Source: an uncultured Hyphomicrobiales bacterium (GTDB lineage Bacteria > Pseudomonadota > Alphaproteobacteria > Rhizobiales > Beijerinckiaceae). Taken from it: DNA of 64,000 nucleotides. The notes beneath the pieces are model-generated. The model saw only the letters and a list, made by a program, of their open reading frames with translations, had not been told where the DNA came from and searched no databases. Position 1 is the stretch's first letter; each line of letters begins with the position of its first letter. The stretch is taken from assembly GCA_903861645.1 (NCBI GenBank), contig CAIOVE010000007.1, positions 1-64,000 on the forward strand, read 5' to 3'. Shown here one piece after another: positions 62,017 through 64,000 of this stretch. A program made the position numbers and the translations under genes.

Positions 62017-62315
62017 TCAGGGTTCGCTGGTTCGCAGACCATCGGCTGGCGCCAGACGCCATGGCGCCAGGGCGTCAACGCCGTCGCGCCGACCGGCAGG
62101 CTCGCGGGCGCGGGGTCGTAACCCCTGCCGCCTCCCGGCCGGCAGCGGCAGATGCGCGCCACGCCCATCCAACCGCCCAGCCACAGGCCGTGCGCCTGAA
62201 TGGCGTCGTCCGTATATTGCGAACAGGTCGGCAGATAGCGGCACTGGCGGCCGACGAAGGCCGACAAGGTCAACTGATAGAACCTGATGAGCAGATGCGC
62301 CGTCGCGCGGATCAC
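61995..62315 (-). CDS. yidD: membrane protein insertion efficiency factor YidD
   Basis: A 106-residue YidD: the segments LIRFYQLTLSAFVGRQCRYLPTCSQYTDDAI and GWMGVARICRCRPGGGRGYDP are the family core with conserved Cys. Start GTG 62315. It assists YidC-mediated insertion. The rest of the long open frame upstream to 63608 is an antisense shadow. Confidence 0.92.
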   Translation of the reverse strand: MIRATAHLLIRFYQLTLSAFVGRQCRYLPTCSQYTDDAIQAHGLWLGGWMGVARICRCRPGGGRGYDPAPASLPVGATALTPWRHGVWRQPMVCEPANPDQDLPMA

Positions 62316-62435
62316 GCCTGATTCTCCACGCGCGCGCCGGGACTTTCGCGGCGCGCCTGATCGGGTACATTGAACTTCAATGTGGGCGAGGACGCGCGCC
62401 GGTTCAACCGGGCGCCCGCCAATCGGGAGGAAATC

Positions 62436-63473
62436 GTGACGATTGCGATGCGCGGCGCCGTGGCGCGCTTTTTTGCCTTGCTGGCTCTTGCGCTGCCTCC
62501 CCACGCGGGCGTCGCCAGCGCCGCCGAGACCGTCACGGTTGGCACGACATTCTCGATCACGGACCTGCCTTTCTTCATCGGGATGAAGCGGGGGTACTTC
62601 GCCGCCGAGGGACTGGACGTCACGTTCGTCAATCTCGATTCCGCCGCGCGGATGATCGCGCCGCTGGCCTCGGGCGAGCTTGATCTGGCCGCGGGCGGGC
62701 CTTCGGCGGGTCTTTACAACGCCATCGCGCGCAACATCGGTATCCGCATCGTCGCAGACAAGTCGGCGACGCCGCCCGGCCGCCACAGCCAGACACTGCT
62801 GGTGCGCAAGGAGTTGATCGACAGCGGACGGGTCAAGACGTTGGCCGATCTCAAGGGGCTGCGCGTGGCGAGCGCCGCGCCGGGTTCGTCGGCGATGGGA
62901 ACGCTCAATCGCCTCTACAAGATGACCGGCCTGAAGCCGACGGATATCGAGCGCGTCTATCTCGGCTTTCCCCAGCAGATCGCCGCGTTGCGGGGCGGGG
63001 CGGCCGACGTCGCGTTTCCGACCGAGCCCTTCGCCAGCGAGGCCGTCCGGCAGGGTTACGCGGTCGCCTTCATGACCGACGACCAGATTTACCCCGGCCA
63101 CCAGATATCCGTGATGATCTATTCGGACCGGTTTCGCACCCAGCGCAAAGCGGTCGCGCTCGCCTTCATGCGCGCCTATCTGCGCGCCGTCCGCGACCAG
63201 AACGCCGCCATTGTCGATGGCAGGCTCGCGGGCAAGGACGCGGAGGAATTCATCGGCCTCATCGCCGACAACACGCCGGTGAAGGATCGCGATTTCCTGC
63301 GTTCGATCAATCTTAGCGCCAGCGATGACGACGGGCGCGTCAATGTCGAGAGCCTGAAGGAGGACTTCGAGATTTTTCGCGCCGAGGGGCTGATCGAAGG
63401 CAAGATCACGGTCGACGACGCGCTTGATCCGAGTTTCGCCAGGGCCGCCGTGGAGGCGCTCGCCCGGCGCTGA
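62436..63473 (+). CDS. NMT1-type ABC transporter substrate-binding protein
   Basis: A 345-residue exported protein. GTG start at 62436 with GGAGGAAATC upstream; signal peptide MRGAVARFFALLALALPPHA with cleavage near ASA. The mature part has SITDLPFFIGMKRGYFAAEG, RMIAPLASGELDLAAGGPS and the later LKGLRVASAAPGSSAMGTL, as in NMT1/TauA/NrtA proteins. No permease is near. The ligand is unknown. Confidence 0.85.
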   Translation: MTIAMRGAVARFFALLALALPPHAGVASAAETVTVGTTFSITDLPFFIGMKRGYFAAEGLDVTFVNLDSAARMIAPLASGELDLAAGGPSAGLYNAIARNIGIRIVADKSATPPGRHSQTLLVRKELIDSGRVKTLADLKGLRVASAAPGSSAMGTLNRLYKMTGLKPTDIERVYLGFPQQIAALRGGAADVAFPTEPFASEAVRQGYAVAFMTDDQIYPGHQISVMIYSDRFRTQRKAVALAFMRAYLRAVRDQNAAIVDGRLAGKDAEEFIGLIADNTPVKDRDFLRSINLSASDDDGRVNVESLKEDFEIFRAEGLIEGKITVDDALDPSFARAAVEALARR

Positions 63474-63549
63474 ACGCGATCGTCTTGTCAAACCGCGGGC
63501 GCGCATGCTTGAGATCGCGGGCACGAGAAAACAAGCGGAGACTTTCAGC

Positions 63550-64000
63550 ATGAAGGCGATGCGTATCCACTCCCACGGCGGGCCGGAAGTGCTGAGCTGG
63601 GAGGACATCGAATTGCCGCCGCCGGGGCCGGGCGAGGCGCGCGTGCGTCATACGGCCATTGCGCTGAACTTCTCCGACATCAATATTCGCCGCGGCGGCT
63701 TCTATCAGAAAGACCCGCTGCCGATGCCGTTGATCCCCGGCAACGAGGCGGCCGGCGTCGTGATCGCGGTTGGCCCCGGCGTGACCGAGGTGAAGATTGG
63801 CGATCGCGTCGGCTATGTGGGTGTCGGCGCGGGCTTTTTCGCCAAGACCGGCGCCTACGCGCAGGAGCGCAACGTGCCCGCGTCGCGGCTGGCGCATCTG
63901 CCCGACGGCATCTCGGATGTTCAGGCCGCCGCGGTGATGCTGAAAGGTCTAACTTCGTCGAACATCGTCAACAAGATCTATCGGCCCGAGCGTGGCGACC
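63550..64000 (+). CDS. quinone oxidoreductase-like zinc-independent MDR enzyme, partial
   Basis: The first 150 codons of a medium-chain dehydrogenase/reductase of the quinone oxidoreductase type (MKAMRIHSHGGPEVLSWED, ALNFSDINIRRGGFY, PGNEAAGVVIAVGPGV, GDRVGYVGVGAGFF). No zinc-binding Cys cluster is seen in the first part. NADPH:quinone reductase-like activity is expected. Continues beyond the right edge. Confidence 0.9.
   Translation, partial: MKAMRIHSHGGPEVLSWEDIELPPPGPGEARVRHTAIALNFSDINIRRGGFYQKDPLPMPLIPGNEAAGVVIAVGPGVTEVKIGDRVGYVGVGAGFFAKTGAYAQERNVPASRLAHLPDGISDVQAAAVMLKGLTSSNIVNKIYRPERGD

Noticed and set aside
61995-63608. A 537-codon open frame on the minus strand read as one protein.
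   Set aside because: Only its last 106 codons are YidD. The rest is antisense to the NMT1-type binding-protein gene with a signal peptide and good start.

Overview
The window reads as chromosomal DNA of an alphaproteobacterium, most likely a Hyphomicrobiales member (a Beijerinckiaceae/Methylocystaceae-like lineage is my guess, not proven). Grounds are the strongly GC-rich sequence from about 8.1 kb onward, a form II coxSLM cluster, a liv operon that ends in a DUF6867-type membrane gene, a DUF2778 protein with a proline-rich linker, a DUF3126 protein and tight gene packing with many ATGA overlaps. The first ~8.1 kb is visibly poorer in G+C and looks like one end of an acquired segment.

Layout. 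1-8.1 kb (low GC): end of an unknown gene, a formyltransferase, a TPR/ATP-grasp protein, a large protein with about 30 tandem octapeptides plus EF-hands, and a RecD2-type helicase, closed by two strong hairpins (8116-8189). 8.3-10.3 kb: two envelope proteins. 10.3-18.1 kb (minus strand): a co-oriented run pcaD-pcaC-vsr-dcm-livHMGF-DUF6867; pcaD carries a lysine-rich histone H1-like tail. 18.3-26.5 kb: form II (AYRGAGR) carbon monoxide dehydrogenase-like cluster coxG / coxSLM / coxD-CxxC protein-coxE, interrupted by an opposite-strand solute-binding protein and followed by tRNA-Leu(UAA). 26.7-34.4 kb: SDR enzyme, truncated haemoglobin, xanthine phosphoribosyltransferase, LtaS-like sulfatase-fold enzyme, CinA-domain protein, Bug-type binding protein, SfsA, NRAMP-like transporter. 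34.6-39.8 kb: FkbM methyltransferase, a three-gene copper cassette, Map and RadC. 39.9-44.7 kb: GGDEF/EAL protein and a four-gene molybdenum-cofactor cassette (two XdhC halves, molybdopterin-binding protein, MocA). 44.8-52.7 kb: esterase, lipocalin-like protein, ornithine cyclodeaminase family protein, two FAD monooxygenases, zinc-finger protein, ModA-like binding protein, MltB-type transglycosylase, alpha/beta hydrolase. 52.7-64 kb: CysE, a duplicated DUF3126 protein, gamma carbonic anhydrase, PilZ and PAS proteins, rhomboid protease, CBS protein, HisI, TSUP transporter, FolE, an IscU-like scaffold, YidD, another NMT1-type binding protein and the start of a quinone oxidoreductase.

How it fits together. 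Two themes recur. One is molybdenum hydroxylase chemistry: coxSLM encodes the enzyme, coxD and coxE its AAA+/VWA chaperones, and the cassette at 42.0-44.7 kb can supply the XdhC/MocA cofactor-tailoring functions about 20 kb away. The other is aromatic or organic-acid use: pcaCD, two flavin hydroxylases and a liv-type importer. The importer lacks its own binding protein, while four solute-binding proteins lie in the window without permeases. No CRISPR array, rRNA, insertion sequence or prophage was recognised.
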